Source: Symbiodinium natans (lineage: Eukaryota > Sar > Dinophyceae > Suessiales > Symbiodiniaceae). From it: a DNA stretch of 64,000 nucleotides. Positions 39,336-48,946 of the stretch are shown here, one piece after another; within the stretch, counting starts at the first letter, position 1; every line of letters begins with the position of its first letter. The stretch spans positions 64,001 to 128,000 of the forward strand of contig CAJNDS010000108.1 of NCBI GenBank assembly GCA_905221605.1. Direction: 5' to 3'. Below the pieces are notes generated by a model. It ran no database searches. It saw only the letters and a program-made list of their open reading frames with translations, and was not told the DNA's origin. The position numbers and the translations under genes are program-made.

Positions 39336-39785
39336 TCAAGCAACGAAATTCCGAAAGAATTTTTTCTGTCCCTCATATGCCTGCGAAGATGAGCACGTAT
39401 CTGTTTGGAAAGCCGAGCACGACCCTCTCTGTCCCTGCCGACGTTGAGCAAGCAAGTCCTGAAAATTCTGACGTTGCCAAGGCTTCACATCCACCAAATC
39501 ATGCTGCGCACTTTGCTGGCTCGCAAGCTTAGCACAACGCGCGACGCAAGACTCAAGCTCATACATGTTGACCAGCGCCGACTGTTTGAAGACAGGTGTC
39601 CAAGATGGTCCAAGTTTATCTGAATACCTTCGCTTTTCTGCGGCAGACGGTGACCAACGTTGCTTGCGTGCGACTGGCTTGCGTCGTTGGCGGTTACGCG
39701 GCCCGGTCACCTCAAGGGCCGCACGTACCGCTCCATGATCGGACCCCAAATCCAGCAAATCAGTTGCTCCACCATGCGAAAACCA
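39336..39785 (-). mobile_element. Non-LTR retrotransposon fragment: endonuclease end and linker
   Basis: On the minus strand TDLLDLGSDHGAVRAALEV carries the S-D-H triad end of the APE-type endonuclease. A basic linker of about 120 residues follows (KQRWSPSAAEKRRYSDKLGP), ending near AYEGQKKFFRNFVA. It lies directly upstream (in minus orientation) of the RT fragment at 38885-39260, so the two are one element. The rest of the endonuclease is absent. The 51-bp array begins there instead. Confidence 0.75.
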
Positions 39786-39802
39786 GCACTACAAAGCGCC
39801 GT

Positions 39803-40195
39803 TCCCGAAAACAGTCCCGAGAATTTGCCATGATGACTGCGAACGTGCGAAGACGTTACCGACAACAGTCCCTGGAATTTGCTATGACTGCGAGCGGGCG
39901 AAGCCGTTACCGAAAACAGCCCCTGGAATTTGCTGTGACTGCGAGCGGGCGAAGCCGTTACCGACAACAGCCCCTGGAATTTGCTGTGACTGCGAACGGG
40001 CGACGCCGTTACCGACAACAGTCCCTGGAATTTGCTATGACTGCAAGCGGGCGACGCCGTTACCGACAACAGTCCCTGGAATTTGCTATGACTGCGCGCG
40101 GGCGACGCCGTTACCGACAACAGTCCCTGGAATTTGCAGTGACTGCGAGCGGGCGAAGCCGTTACCGAAAACAGTCCCTGGAATTTGCTATAATT
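39803..40195. repeat. 51-bp minisatellite, about 7.5 copies
   Basis: The unit includes CAGTCCCTGGAATTTGCTAT followed by GACTGCGAGCGGGCGAAGCC and GTTACCGACAA. The period of 51 bp is 17 codons, so plus frames read SLEFAMTASGRSRYRQQ repeats and the minus frame KFQGLLSVTASPARSHS. Copies differ by a few substitutions. Confidence 0.97.
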
Positions 40196-40984
40196 GGGTA
40201 TTGCCAGGTGGAACGGGCAGGGAACGGGAGAAAGGCGTGCGCCCGTGCGCGCGCGCGCGGACGCTTCCACGACCGCATGTGCGATCTGTCTGCGCTGGGG
40301 TAGGTTTGGCTAATGGCCAGTGCGTACAGCAATCCACGTAGCATGACTCCGCTTCTTGCCTTATTGCTTCAGGCCACGCTTGTGTCAGGTCAGATCGAAA
40401 CATATTGATATCACAATTGGCGTCTCCCGCCCGCCCGCCCCAGATGGGGAAGTGGGCTGCGGCAGCTCCAGCTTTGCTTCCAGCCTAACGGCCCGGTGAT
40501 TTCAGAGAATTGGGAAGGAGGGTGCCCTCCTTCCCCTTCCCCTTCGACGGTTTCAGAATTTTGCAGCCAAAAGGTGTCCGCCCATGCCCTTTGCATGCGT
40601 AGTTGGGTAGGCACTGAGGGTTAAATAGCAATCTGGCAGCTCAGCAGCACCAACCCCCGGCCGCAGTGCTGTGCGCGTTCCCTGCCCCGCCATGGCAGCC
40701 GTGGTCTGGCACCAGCGCCTGTGGCTGCAAAAACAGTCTGCGCGTAAACAGCGCAAAAAATAGCTTCAATAGCCGTAGCCAGCAAATATCTACCGGCGCT
40801 CACGTCCCAGACACACAATGGCCCTGGCCTTGCCGTTGCCGTTGCCTTTGCGGTTGCCCTTACCGCCTGCATGACCGTGCCCTCAACGTGGGCATCATGG
40901 CCAATGAGAATCGGTGCGGGTGGGGGGGGTGCCCCCGCTGGCGCCGCCACCTCCGCCATATGCACCACTGCGTGCAATGCCTGG
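40196..40984. other. Unresolved; minus frame overlapping the retroposed gene
   Basis: A minus frame 40621-41238 (205 codons) overlaps the candidate gene at 40985-41599 in another phase. It contains TCFGCKALHSAQ, which could be the frameshifted continuation of the Cys motif in that gene. Confidence 0.35.
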
Positions 40985-41599
40985 CTACATGCCCGCCAAG
41001 TAGCTGAGGACCACGCCCGTTGTTGGCCGCGGCTCTGCGCCGAGTGCAAGGCCTTGCAGCCAAAACATGTTCGTTGCCCAACAGGCAAATGCAGGCAGGC
41101 CGCAATCCTCGCAAGAGGCCATGGTTGAACGAGAGCGGCGGCTGACAGACAGGCTGTGCAAGCGGTAAATGGTTGCGAGGCAGGCGTGCCGAAGCGAGTA
41201 GTGCAGAACACGAAGCAGCACGCGAAGAAATGTGTCACTGATGGCCGACGTTGACGTGGTTTCGGGCAGGGGCGGACCGGGCGATGCGTATTGGTCGGGG
41301 CGGAGCTCAGCAGTAGCTCGCATTAGCTCGCCCAGCAGTGTTTCCAGCAACCAGCACCGCGTCGCGACCCGTTCGACCACCTTGCCGGTCAAAGCCCCTG
41401 AGAGCACTCCGAAAATCAGCGCCCCATGCCGAGCTGAGGGAGCGAACGTTGGCGTGAAGTAAGCCGGCGCTCCCCGCAGGTCAAGAGGGCGTGCGCCACA
41501 CTCCGGCAGGACCGACGAGGCGAAAGTCATGGCTGACATTGGCTGACCAGCCGTGCCAGCAAACCCGGCCTGCCCAAAGCAACCAGCCTTCCATGGCAT
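40985..41599 (-). CDS. Single-exon minus-strand frame downstream of a spliced-leader relic (putative retroposed gene)
   Basis: ATG at 41599 opens a 204-codon frame: MPWKAGCFGQAGFAGTAGQP, then LIFGVLSGALTGKVVERVAT, LLETLLGELMRATAELRPDQ and FLRVLLRVLHYSLRHACLAT, then MASCEDCGLPAFACW. Composition is protein-like with helical segments. CEDCGLPAFAC suggests half of a Cys-pair zinc site, and the next Cys pair (CFGCKAL) is in another frame, so the C-terminus may be frameshifted. The ATG lies about 47 nt after a spliced-leader-like sequence. Spliced-leader relics are the known signature of cDNA-derived gene copies in dinoflagellates. Product unknown. Confidence 0.48.
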   Translation of the reverse strand: MPWKAGCFGQAGFAGTAGQPMSAMTFASSVLPECGARPLDLRGAPAYFTPTFAPSARHGALIFGVLSGALTGKVVERVATRCWLLETLLGELMRATAELRPDQYASPGPPLPETTSTSAISDTFLRVLLRVLHYSLRHACLATIYRLHSLSVSRRSRSTMASCEDCGLPAFACWATNMFWLQGLALGAEPRPTTGVVLSYLAGM

Positions 41600-41645
41600 T
41601 CGCCGAAAAACCTTGTGGACTTCCCAACCAAGAGGTCTTGAGCTT

Positions 41646-41661
41646 TTGAGCCAAATGGCTA
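41646..41661 (-). other. Relic of dinoflagellate spliced leader
   Basis: Read on the minus strand the sequence is TAGCCATTTGGCTCAA. The dinoflagellate spliced leader contains TAGCCATTTTGGCTCAAG. The relic is identical apart from one missing T and an extra A. It stands 5' of the frame at 41599-40985 in the right orientation. Confidence 0.55.
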
Positions 41662-42152
41662 ACGAGAGATGTTTATCACGGAATGCGTGTGGGACCCAGA
41701 CGAGCGTATGAGTTCGTGTGATCTAGGTAACAGCCATTGAGAGCCCGTGAGATCGCGATCTGGGCATGGAATGCGACAACGATAGCGCGATGTGACGTGA
41801 TTTGACCATCACATGCGCCGGAATTTAAGCGAGCATACTAAAAGGACTGCTGTTCATTGCCCGTCGAGTACATGTAGTAAGGGCTGCAGCACCTTATGTA
41901 ATCTGGTATGGGTCTGGAATTTGTTTGCAATTTGTTCCACATGCGCATCTGTCTCGCCTTTTTAGGGCAGCTTTGTTTTGGCGCGGCGGAAGAAACCCAG
42001 ATGCATCGCTCATATCGCTCGGAGTACGAAGCGGGCTCGTTCGCTTGAAATTTCGTACATTTTTCAGTATGCTTCTGTCCCGGGCTGCGTGAGGCGAATC
42101 GCCCTCCGCCTCCAGGAGATGTGCCGGCCCTCAGCAAAGCACCGCATTAGGC

Positions 42153-42380
42153 TTGGACTTCGCATCGGTCATTGGAATGTGCAAACTGCTGCTTGAGACT
42201 TTCGTCGTCGATTTGGTAAACCCACGTGGTGACCCGATGCACGCAGCTCGCCAACTCAAGAATACGCAGGCAGGGCATGTTTTGACGGCTGGGTGGCGTT
42301 TCTGGAGGGAGCGCATGCCAGGACTCCAAGCGGGGCAGCTATACGCACTTGGCAGTACGAAACTCATAATGTGTGCCTGA
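42153..42380 (+). CDS. 75-codon ATG-initiated frame
   Basis: The frame reads CKLLLETFVVDLVNPRGDPM, HAARQLKNTQAGHVLTAGWR and FWRERMPGLQAGQLYALGST, ending TGA 42378-42380. It is strongly protein-like. The preceding frame contains HRIRLGLRIGHWNVQTAA, faintly like the start of a retroelement endonuclease (G-x-W-N-V-x-x-L). Unassigned. Confidence 0.4.
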   Translation: MDFASVIGMCKLLLETFVVDLVNPRGDPMHAARQLKNTQAGHVLTAGWRFWRERMPGLQAGQLYALGSTKLIMCA

Positions 42381-42862
42381 CCATTCGCTGGGGAAATTGA
42401 AGGTGTTTCATTTTTTCTGTGCATGTTATTGTCTTTTTGCCGGTGCCCTGATCTTCGATGGAGCCCGAGAGGTCTTTGGCTTTGCAGTCGTTCACCTGGT
42501 GGTTTTGACTGGCGTGCTGAAGGAGCGGGTGGTGCCGTGCGTATGACGATCACATCGCCAAAAGCATTTCATTACAGAAAGCACAAGAACTGTGCGCAAG
42601 AATGTTTGACCTGCACATTCCATTTGTCCACTCAAGGCTTGTCTTCGTGGGCGTAGGGCTTAGGGCTCAGGGATGCTCATGGCTTAAAGCTACTGAGGGC
42701 TTAGGATGGCTCAGGGCCACTTGGTGCTTTGGGTTTAGCTTCAGTTTTAGTCTGGAGCCTTGTGAAAGCACCCTCGTCAGTAAGGACTTGAACCGTAACA
42801 TCCTTTGCAGTCGCAGAAGTAGCAACGAGGTTCGCTCCAACTTGTTTATCCAAAATGGTTTT

Positions 42863-42943
<81 letters not shown>
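42863..42943. repeat. (TAC)27 trinucleotide microsatellite
   Basis: Twenty-seven perfect TAC units. Frames read poly-Tyr or poly-Thr. Confidence 0.99.
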
Positions 42944-44008
42944 ATGGACAAAGCTACCGGCAAGAAAACTTAATGGACCCAGCTTCCGGTTTCAGTTTGG
43001 CATGTGTTTGGCTTTGCATTTGATGGTTGCGCCAAGACTGCTGAGATGAGGCAATCCTGTGCGTTCGAGACAGTTGCAGAACAAGGAGGCTCATTTCAGC
43101 AAAGGAACAAGCAGAAATGTACGTGGCAGGAGCTGTCAAACTTGCAGGAGATAGTTTTGCCAGATCGGAAGCAGGACTCCTGGCGATGTTGTTGAAAGTA
43201 CCCGACGATGTAGTGTCTTAGGCGCACAAAAGCGCAAGGATGATTCTTTGTTGGAGTTCCTGAAGTTGCTCGCTTTACGGGCAGAGTCGAAAACTCAGAC
43301 GCGCCGTCTGATGCGGTAAAGCCTGATAGGGCCTGTACGTGAAACCGGATGCAGTTCACAGGCTGCCACCGAACATGAAGATTGTCTTCCAGGAGGGCGA
43401 GGCGCGCCCACCCTAACAGCCCAAATGGCTCAAACAAATTACATGTGAACTTCAGTGCGCATGTGCGTGGCTCAGGTGGCCATCTCGCAGCTTTACGAGC
43501 TTTAGGGGCAGCGGTCCATCGATTCTGTGGAAGCGCATGGAAGCGCCCTCAGCAACGCCCAATGCATCGTGGTGCCCTTTCATGTAAAGAGGCCGGCAGA
43601 CCTGCGTATGTTTTACTGTTGTTTCATGCACGAATAATGCTGTTCTGTGTGCGTGTGGACGAATGAATCACGGGACAAACCCAACTTCGAATACAAACGC
43701 ATCTGTCCTGAATTCCTTGTCATTTTATGAACACTAGGAACAAAATGCACGAAGAGCAACACAAAAATGCACGAGGTAAGCGCGTTCGGAAGCACACTGG
43801 ACTACATATAAGCCCGAAGCACAGCGTTGAGTGCAGAGGTGTTTGAACGCGGCCTGGCTCTGGTTAGTACTGCTTGGGCAGTTTTGGGGTGGGCAATGTC
43901 TGCAGGGAAGAAATGCGCACATGTGCACACGTATTGCGTTCAGCTGACAAATGGACAAATGCTACACCGTAATAAGCCTTACACCTTCAACCTAATCCCA
44001 CCTTGTGA
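42944..44008. other. Unresolved stretch
   Basis: A minus frame of 113 codons (43096-43437) begins MFEPFGLLGWARLALLEDNL and the plus frame 43004-43195 ends CTWQELSNLQEIVLPDRKQD. Both look moderately coding, and I cannot choose between strands. Confidence 0.33.
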
Positions 44009-44109
44009 GTGGGCACGGGGGGGGGGGCGGGGGAGGCGGGGAGGGGAACCGTTCGGAGCGGGGGGGCCCTGATCATATATTCATCCCTTTACAAGTTTTT
44101 TTTGTTCTC

Positions 44110-44117
44110 TATCTCTT

Positions 44118-44153
<36 letters not shown>

Positions 44154-44260
44154 ATACATATATATATATATATATATATATTTCGGCAGGGCGGGAGGGA
44201 AAAACATGTATGTCTTTATTTTTGTGTTGTATATGTTACATATATATATATACATATATG
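44110..44260. repeat. Compound (CT)n(AT)n microsatellites
   Basis: A CT run passes into AT repeats at about 44112-44182, and a second AT/ATAC tract lies at 44228-44260. Similar GATCATATAT flanks occur at about 44070 and 44619, on both sides of the telomeric tract. Confidence 0.95.
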
Positions 44261-44302
44261 ATGCGGGTCCCCCCCCCCCCTTGCTGTGGTGCGGTTGTGG
44301 GT

Positions 44303-44560
44303 TGGTTTTAGGGGTTAGGGTTTAGGGTTGAGGGTTGTTTTAGGGTTTAGGTTTAGGGTTCCCCCCCCCCCCCCCCCGTGGTGTGGTAGGTTTAGGGTTT
44401 AGGGTTTAGGGTTTTAGGGTTTTAGGGTTTAGGGTTTTGGGTTTAGGTTTTAGGGTTTAGGGTTTTAGGGTTTAGGGTTTTAGGGTTTTTTTTAGGGTTT
44501 TAGGGTTTAGGGTTTTAGGGTTTTAGGGTTTAGGTTTTAGGGTTTAGGGTTTAGGGGGAG
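44303..44560 (+). repeat. Interstitial telomeric repeat array (TTTAGGG/TTTTAGGG)
   Basis: About 30 units of TTTAGGG mixed with TTTTAGGG and TTAGGG are interrupted by a poly-C run at about 44361-44377. A poly-G run (about 44566-44608) and AT repeats follow. It is the longest telomeric tract in the window. Confidence 0.97.
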
Positions 44561-44650
44561 GGGGTTTGGGGGGGGGGGGGGGGGGAGGAGGGGGGGGGGG
44601 GGGGGGGGTCCGAGAACCGGGATCATATATGTATATATATATAGATCTGT

Positions 44651-45083
44651 ATCTGCCCACCTAAGGTCGGGCAAGAAACGCTTGTTAGGGAAATAAGTGG
44701 CAAGCATTTTCTGCGCTAAGGAGTCCCGGTGTTGTCATCGCGGACCAGTCCCAGACGTGACGCGGGGACGGATACCTGTGTGGTTCATATCCCACTAATG
44801 TGGCACAAACAGCCGGATCCAAAACTGGATCGTTTGGGGGGTGCCCTTGGCATGCTAGCAGCTCGTGCCATTCTTGGGACCCAGGCTGTCATATAGCCTC
44901 GCCTTGAGCTGCCCCATTCGCATTTGCAATCTGCCAAGTTGGTCTGAGCGCCATTAAGACAATTACGAGACTCTTTTTGCAAGAAGGGGTGGCTGAAGAG
45001 CCAACTGCTGCTGTGCTGTGTAAGGGGTGAGGGTGTAGCAGTGGAGAGTTTACGGACTTACTGGGAATTTTCTGCGCTCAAAG
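44651..45083. other. No supported gene
   Basis: Only a 65-codon minus frame (44785-44982). No repeats or motifs. Confidence 0.35.
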
Positions 45084-45290
45084 ATGTCAGTGCCACTTCT
45101 GCTGCATCATGGTGTGCGTGCAGGTCGCCTTCATCGTGTTGCACTAATGATGAGTGCACATCGGGGTAGCTCAACTGCCAGCTTTTTTGGGAACATTGCG
45201 GCCCGTGCATACAACAAGGCATCTGAGGAGGATGCCGTTAGGCGGCACATAAACGTCGAGCTCCCCAGCCGTTTGGACTGGCTCTACTAA
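45084..45290 (+). CDS. 68-codon ATG-initiated frame overlapping a duplicated element
   Basis: ATG 45084 opens MSVPLLLHHGVRAGRLHRVA, LMMSAHRGSSTASFFGNIAA and RAYNKASEEDAVRRHINVEL, ending TAA 45288-45290. The last residues lie in the start of the repeat copy at 45258, so the element supplies the stop. Function unknown. Confidence 0.42.
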   Translation: MSVPLLLHHGVRAGRLHRVALMMSAHRGSSTASFFGNIAARAYNKASEEDAVRRHINVELPSRLDWLY

Positions 45291-45520
45291 TTTGGCAAGG
45301 GGCGGCAGCTTGTTTTCTTCGTGTACACACACCGCGTATACTCCTTGGGATGTTTCGAAGCAGTCATCCGGAAATGCCTCGGCGCAGGGGTCTGGGGCAA
45401 AAATCGCGCCCGCCGGGGCGGGCTGATCAGTTTGGGTACTGATTTGGTTACCGGGGCTGATCATCATCGAAGTTGGGGGGCTTCAAGGGCAGACTCGCAG
45501 GGTCCTAGTGGTCAGCCCCG
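45258..45520 (+). repeat. Dispersed repeat copy A (~260 bp)
   Basis: It shares with copy B (48947-49192), in the same order and direction: GCTCCCCAGC, GGACTGGCTC, TTTTCTTCGTGTACACAC, CTCATCCGGAAAGACCTCGG-like sequence, GGCTGATCAGTT, GGGCTGATCATCAT, GCAGACTCGCAGGGTCCTA and TGGTCAGCCCC. Identity is roughly 75-80% by eye with small gaps. Confidence 0.85.
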
Positions 45521-46940
45521 GCAATGTTTGGGTTACCAGGGCGGGCTCGATCTGAATTTGGGGGCGCGTTTCCCGTGCTGTCATGCTGCTTGGCTGCATT
45601 CTAACCGAATTTGCTTTAACCTTTTGCAAGATCTTGCGATCCACTCTGCGTACAAGCTTAAAAGTCTTGGGTTTCAGTGTTTTGTTGGGGGGTGCTAGGG
45701 CTTGCTAGGGGTTTTTGGGGTTCAGTTTTTGCTGGGGTTTGCCAAGGGCTTCTAGGTTTTTAAGGTTTGTTAGTGGGCTTCAGGTTTTGTAGAGTTTGAT
45801 GGGGTTTTCTTTGTGGCAATCAGACCAAATGGAATGGTTGTTCTTTTTTGAAAGGGTTGTGGGGTACAAAAGGCGAAAGCTTCAGGTTCCACTTTCGCAA
45901 TGATCCGAACCCTGGGTCATGCTTGGCCACGCAGTCCTGAAACCCAGCATGTTGCAGCCGTTTGAGCATTTCGAGAACTCTTTTCTTCAATTTCCACCCT
46001 TCGCCACCTCATGAAGCTTTTACAATGTGATCATCGAAGGGCTTCACCGCAGAGTCTACCATACAGCCCTGATCAAACCGTAGATCCACAGTTCCCACAG
46101 ACAAAGGTCAAAGCTTGGCCACCGTGATTTTGATTCGTGAGACTCGGCAAATGAGCCCTAACCAGCTCTGATCAGCTTGCAGCCACGGGATGGCAGCGGA
46201 GTTCCACTGGGCACTCGAAGGCGGGAACTGGTCCCACATGCCGAGCCAGCCACAGCCCTTCCTGCTTAATCCCCTCCCCCTAATACGAAAACCGTCCCCC
46301 CCCGCCCCCCCTAATTCTAAAAATCGCCTAAAACCTGAAATCTGAAGCCTGGGAGAGAAGGAGGGGGTATGGGGTTTGGGGTTCAGGCTTCAGATAGGGT
46401 TGCCTTAAGCCCTAAACCCTAATTGAAAACCCTAATTAATGGCTCAACTCAAGGGCGGAGGCCCTCGACCACCCCTCCCAATTTTCAAACAGGTTTAGTA
46501 TTGGCCTGTGCCGGGAGGGTCCGGGAAAAAGGATATTTAAAATTAGGGTGTGGGGTTCATTAATCTTCACGACTGTTGTTTGCCACACGTGCACTTGGCC
46601 CCAGCTCGAGGCAGTGAAGCAATTGAAGCACACGGGCAGCCCGCAATTGCTTGTCCTCGAGTGGATCGTGCTGGGGTGAAGCCGGTCATGATTTAGTTTA
46701 TCTCAGGGGGCCAGGAGTTGCTTCATGGCTTCGTCCAGGTGCAAGTGTAGTTGCTGACACTGTGTGCCACTTGCTTCAGATTTGACGTTCGTCTCTGCCG
46801 GTACCTTTCGAGGAGGTGCACAGCGCATGCTTTTCGTTTTTACCTTCGGTGTTTGTGCTGCCGAGCCACTTTCCTGCTTGCGTGTCCGTGCATGTCATCT
46901 GCATGGCATAGCAAAGGCAGAGCAAAGGCAACTGCACCAT
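45521..46940. other. G/T-rich and telomere-like degenerate sequence, no gene
   Basis: 45690-45810 is a degenerate GGGGTTT/TAGGG tract. At 46330-46440 are GGGTTTGGGG and CCCTAAACCCTAA motifs, with an inverted pair TCTGAAGCCTG (46348-46358) and CAGGCTTCAGA (46384-46394). No convincing frame. Confidence 0.5.
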
Positions 46941-47442
46941 GATTTCACCGTCTTGGCAGGTTCAGGACGTCACGAATGTGTGCAGCCAAATGGCAAGTAT
47001 TTTGGAGGTTGAAGGCAAGCTTTTGCATCATCATGCGCAATTTGTTTTGTTCTGAAAAGCAGAGGATCGCTTTCGGATTGCAGCAAAACGAAAGCACCTT
47101 CAGGAGCATGATCGCCATGTGATTGCTGCAAGCAATCACATTTCGAGAAATGCCCGAGGTGGGCGGCCAGTCCGAGCGGCAGATGAGAACGCGTGTGATG
47201 GCCAAAGAGTTCCGTTACTGTCTGGTGAAGCAAAAGCGGCAACTGTGAAACTTGGTTTGTTTTTGCTTCACGTGTTTGATTTTCCTTAGGTTTCAAGTTG
47301 GTAAAGTACGAATGCCATAGTAAAGTCGCGAGCAACTGCGCTACCATGTGGCACTGCGCCGAACACGTTGAGGCCGCTTGTGGCTGCTGGTGCAAGGATG
47401 CGAGCAGCACTTCAAAGCCTCCCATGATATGGTCCGGTCCAG
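46941..47442. other. Possible upstream exons of the helical gene relic
   Basis: A plus frame around 47150-47247 reads MPEVGGQSERQMRTRVMAKE then FRYCLVKQKRQL before GTGAAA. It is mildly convincing but its edges are unclear. Confidence 0.3.
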
Positions 47443-47835
47443 AGAGTGGTTGCGGACTTGATTGTGTGCTGCAAGGACGGAGACTTACCGGTACGTCAAG
47501 CCGCCCATTTTTTGCTGAAGTTCTTCGGCACCATCACCATCACTGGACGTCAAGTTAGGCAGCAAATTACATCGCTCATGTTTCAGATGGCGTCCTCGTG
47601 CTTGTCATCTCCGGATGAAAGCTGGGTAGTTGCGAAGCCTTGCATGGCGCATGATTTATTCCGTGCCCATTCACTCAGTCCGACTGAAACACAACAATGG
47701 TTCCTGCTTCTGGTACGTTTCCTTCCTCTAGTTAAGAAGCAGAAATGCCAGACGTATCTTCTCAACCTCCTCAAAGAGCTTCGGAAAGTTGATGACACGC
47801 CTTCAGAGATTGGGATCAGTTTGGCAAGATTTTAG
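47443..47835 (+). CDS. Helical (HEAT/ARM-like) exon or gene relic, part 1
   Basis: After GGTCCAG the frame reads VVADLIVCCKDGDLPVRQAA, HFLLKFFGTITITGRQVRQQ, ITSLMFQMASSCLS, and later QQWFLLLVRFLPLVKKQKCQ and TYLLNLLKELRKVDDTPSEI. The repeating pattern of paired amphipathic helices, with a D-x-P-V-R turn, resembles HEAT repeats as in armadillo-type scaffolds. It stops at TAG 47833-47835. Near 47812 the neighbouring frame carries the plausible continuation DQFGKILADLQVRKLKPAGD, so one base may have been lost. Confidence 0.5.
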   Translation, partial: RVVADLIVCCKDGDLPVRQAAHFLLKFFGTITITGRQVRQQITSLMFQMASSCLSSPDESWVVAKPCMAHDLFRAHSLSPTETQQWFLLLVRFLPLVKKQKCQTYLLNLLKELRKVDDTPSEIGISLARF

Positions 47836-48033
47836 CTGATCTTCAAGTGCGCAAGCTCAAGCCAGCAGGAGACATATGCAGAAGGCCTCAACATCTTGCG
47901 ATGTCTGGAAGAGTCAAGCGAGCAATCGCTTGTCGATGGGATCCGCCATGCTGGTTTTTTTCAGCAAAAGGTTTCACCCCAAAAGATCCCACGGACCAGA
48001 CACGAACTGATGTTCTGGAGCCATTTGCGCTGA
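47836..48033 (+). pseudogene. Helical gene relic, part 2 (in frame after TAG)
   Basis: Directly after the TAG, in the same frame, the sequence reads LIFKCASSSQQETYAEGLNI, LRCLEESSEQSLVDGIRHAG and FFQQKVSPQKIPRTRHELMF, ending TGA 48031-48033. It is as protein-like as part 1. An overlapping frame (47814 onward) is also good for about 20 residues. Either a short intron or a frameshift plus stop interrupts one original coding region. Confidence 0.42.
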
Positions 48034-48537
48034 GTGCACAGCCGCCGCGTTTGCAGATCGCAAGGCCCCGCGGATTTTTCGCTCTGTTGGTCATGAAAAG
48101 CTGCTTTGGTAATCGTAGGGCCATGTCTCTTTCGTTCTTTCATAACAGATTCTAGGACTCGATGTTTCCTACGTAGCCAGGGGGACTTCTGGGCTCACGA
48201 AATGCGAAACTGAGGATGGCCAAAACTCCCGCAAAGCCGAACTTCGCAGTACAAACTTGGGGGTGTTCTGGGAGTACGCTGTTTCGATCTTTTTAGGGTC
48301 CTGGAATTGTCTTGGAAGGCTTGTGGAAAATGGTGTCGCGGGAAGGTCCTGGAGTGCCTTTCTGCACTGGGCTTGGATTCTGGAGTGGTCACTTCGGCTT
48401 TTGTTGGAGGGAGTACTGTTTGGGGTCTACGCCTAATCCCAGCCCTTTAGTCAAACCCTGTCACAGCAGCTCCTTATGTTCGTTGGGCTTTCTTCCAGCT
48501 GCAATGACAAAAACGAAGCCCGTCCAATCAAGCGCTG

Positions 48538-48795
48538 TTGTTTTCTTGGCATCAAGCACAAAAAGGACAGACACGACTTCGTGGCATGGCGACTCTTGCG
48601 ACCTCCCCTTTAACAGCTTTTGGGTTCGACATTATGCTCCGCCTGCTTAGCGCAACGTGCTTGTCAGAGAGTCAAGACTGCCTGAGAAAATCGTCTGCCG
48701 TGTTAGTTGGTCTTGTCGCAGTTTACTTCCGAGACAGTTCTCCACTTGTTGAGACCGACTGGCTCGATGTCGCTACCCCCTTATCCTTGAAATAA
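48538..48795 (+). CDS. Helical exon-like frame, probable part of the same gene
   Basis: The frame reads MATLATSPLTAFGFDIMLRL, LSATCLSESQDCLRKSSAVL and VGLVAVYFRDSSPLVETDWL, ending TAA 48793-48795. Immediately after the TAA the same frame continues SHVEIFQRVLLHYQQAAECS and RECLLVFAC until about 48897. This is a second case of an in-frame stop inside helix-rich coding-like sequence. Copy B of the dispersed repeat follows. Confidence 0.42.
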   Translation: MFSWHQAQKGQTRLRGMATLATSPLTAFGFDIMLRLLSATCLSESQDCLRKSSAVLVGLVAVYFRDSSPLVETDWLDVATPLSLK

Positions 48796-48946
48796 TTCGG
48801 CGTCGGGTCACATGTTGAAATATTTCAGCGCGTGTTGCTCCATTATCAGCAAGCAGCTGAATGCTCCAGGGAATGTCTTCTTGTTTTCGCTTGCAGGCAG
48901 CAGTCCGTGTGCTCTTTCCTTGTGTTTCAGACGGCCTGTAGAAGCC

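Noticed and set aside
41978-42196. HRIRLGLRIGHWNVQTAA as the start of a retroelement endonuclease
   Set aside because: Only a few residues match the G-x-W-N-V pattern and nothing endonuclease-like follows in any frame.
43415-43440. Second spliced-leader-like sequence (CAGCCCAAATGGCTCAAA)
   Set aside because: Too many mismatches in the central T run and no convincing frame downstream.
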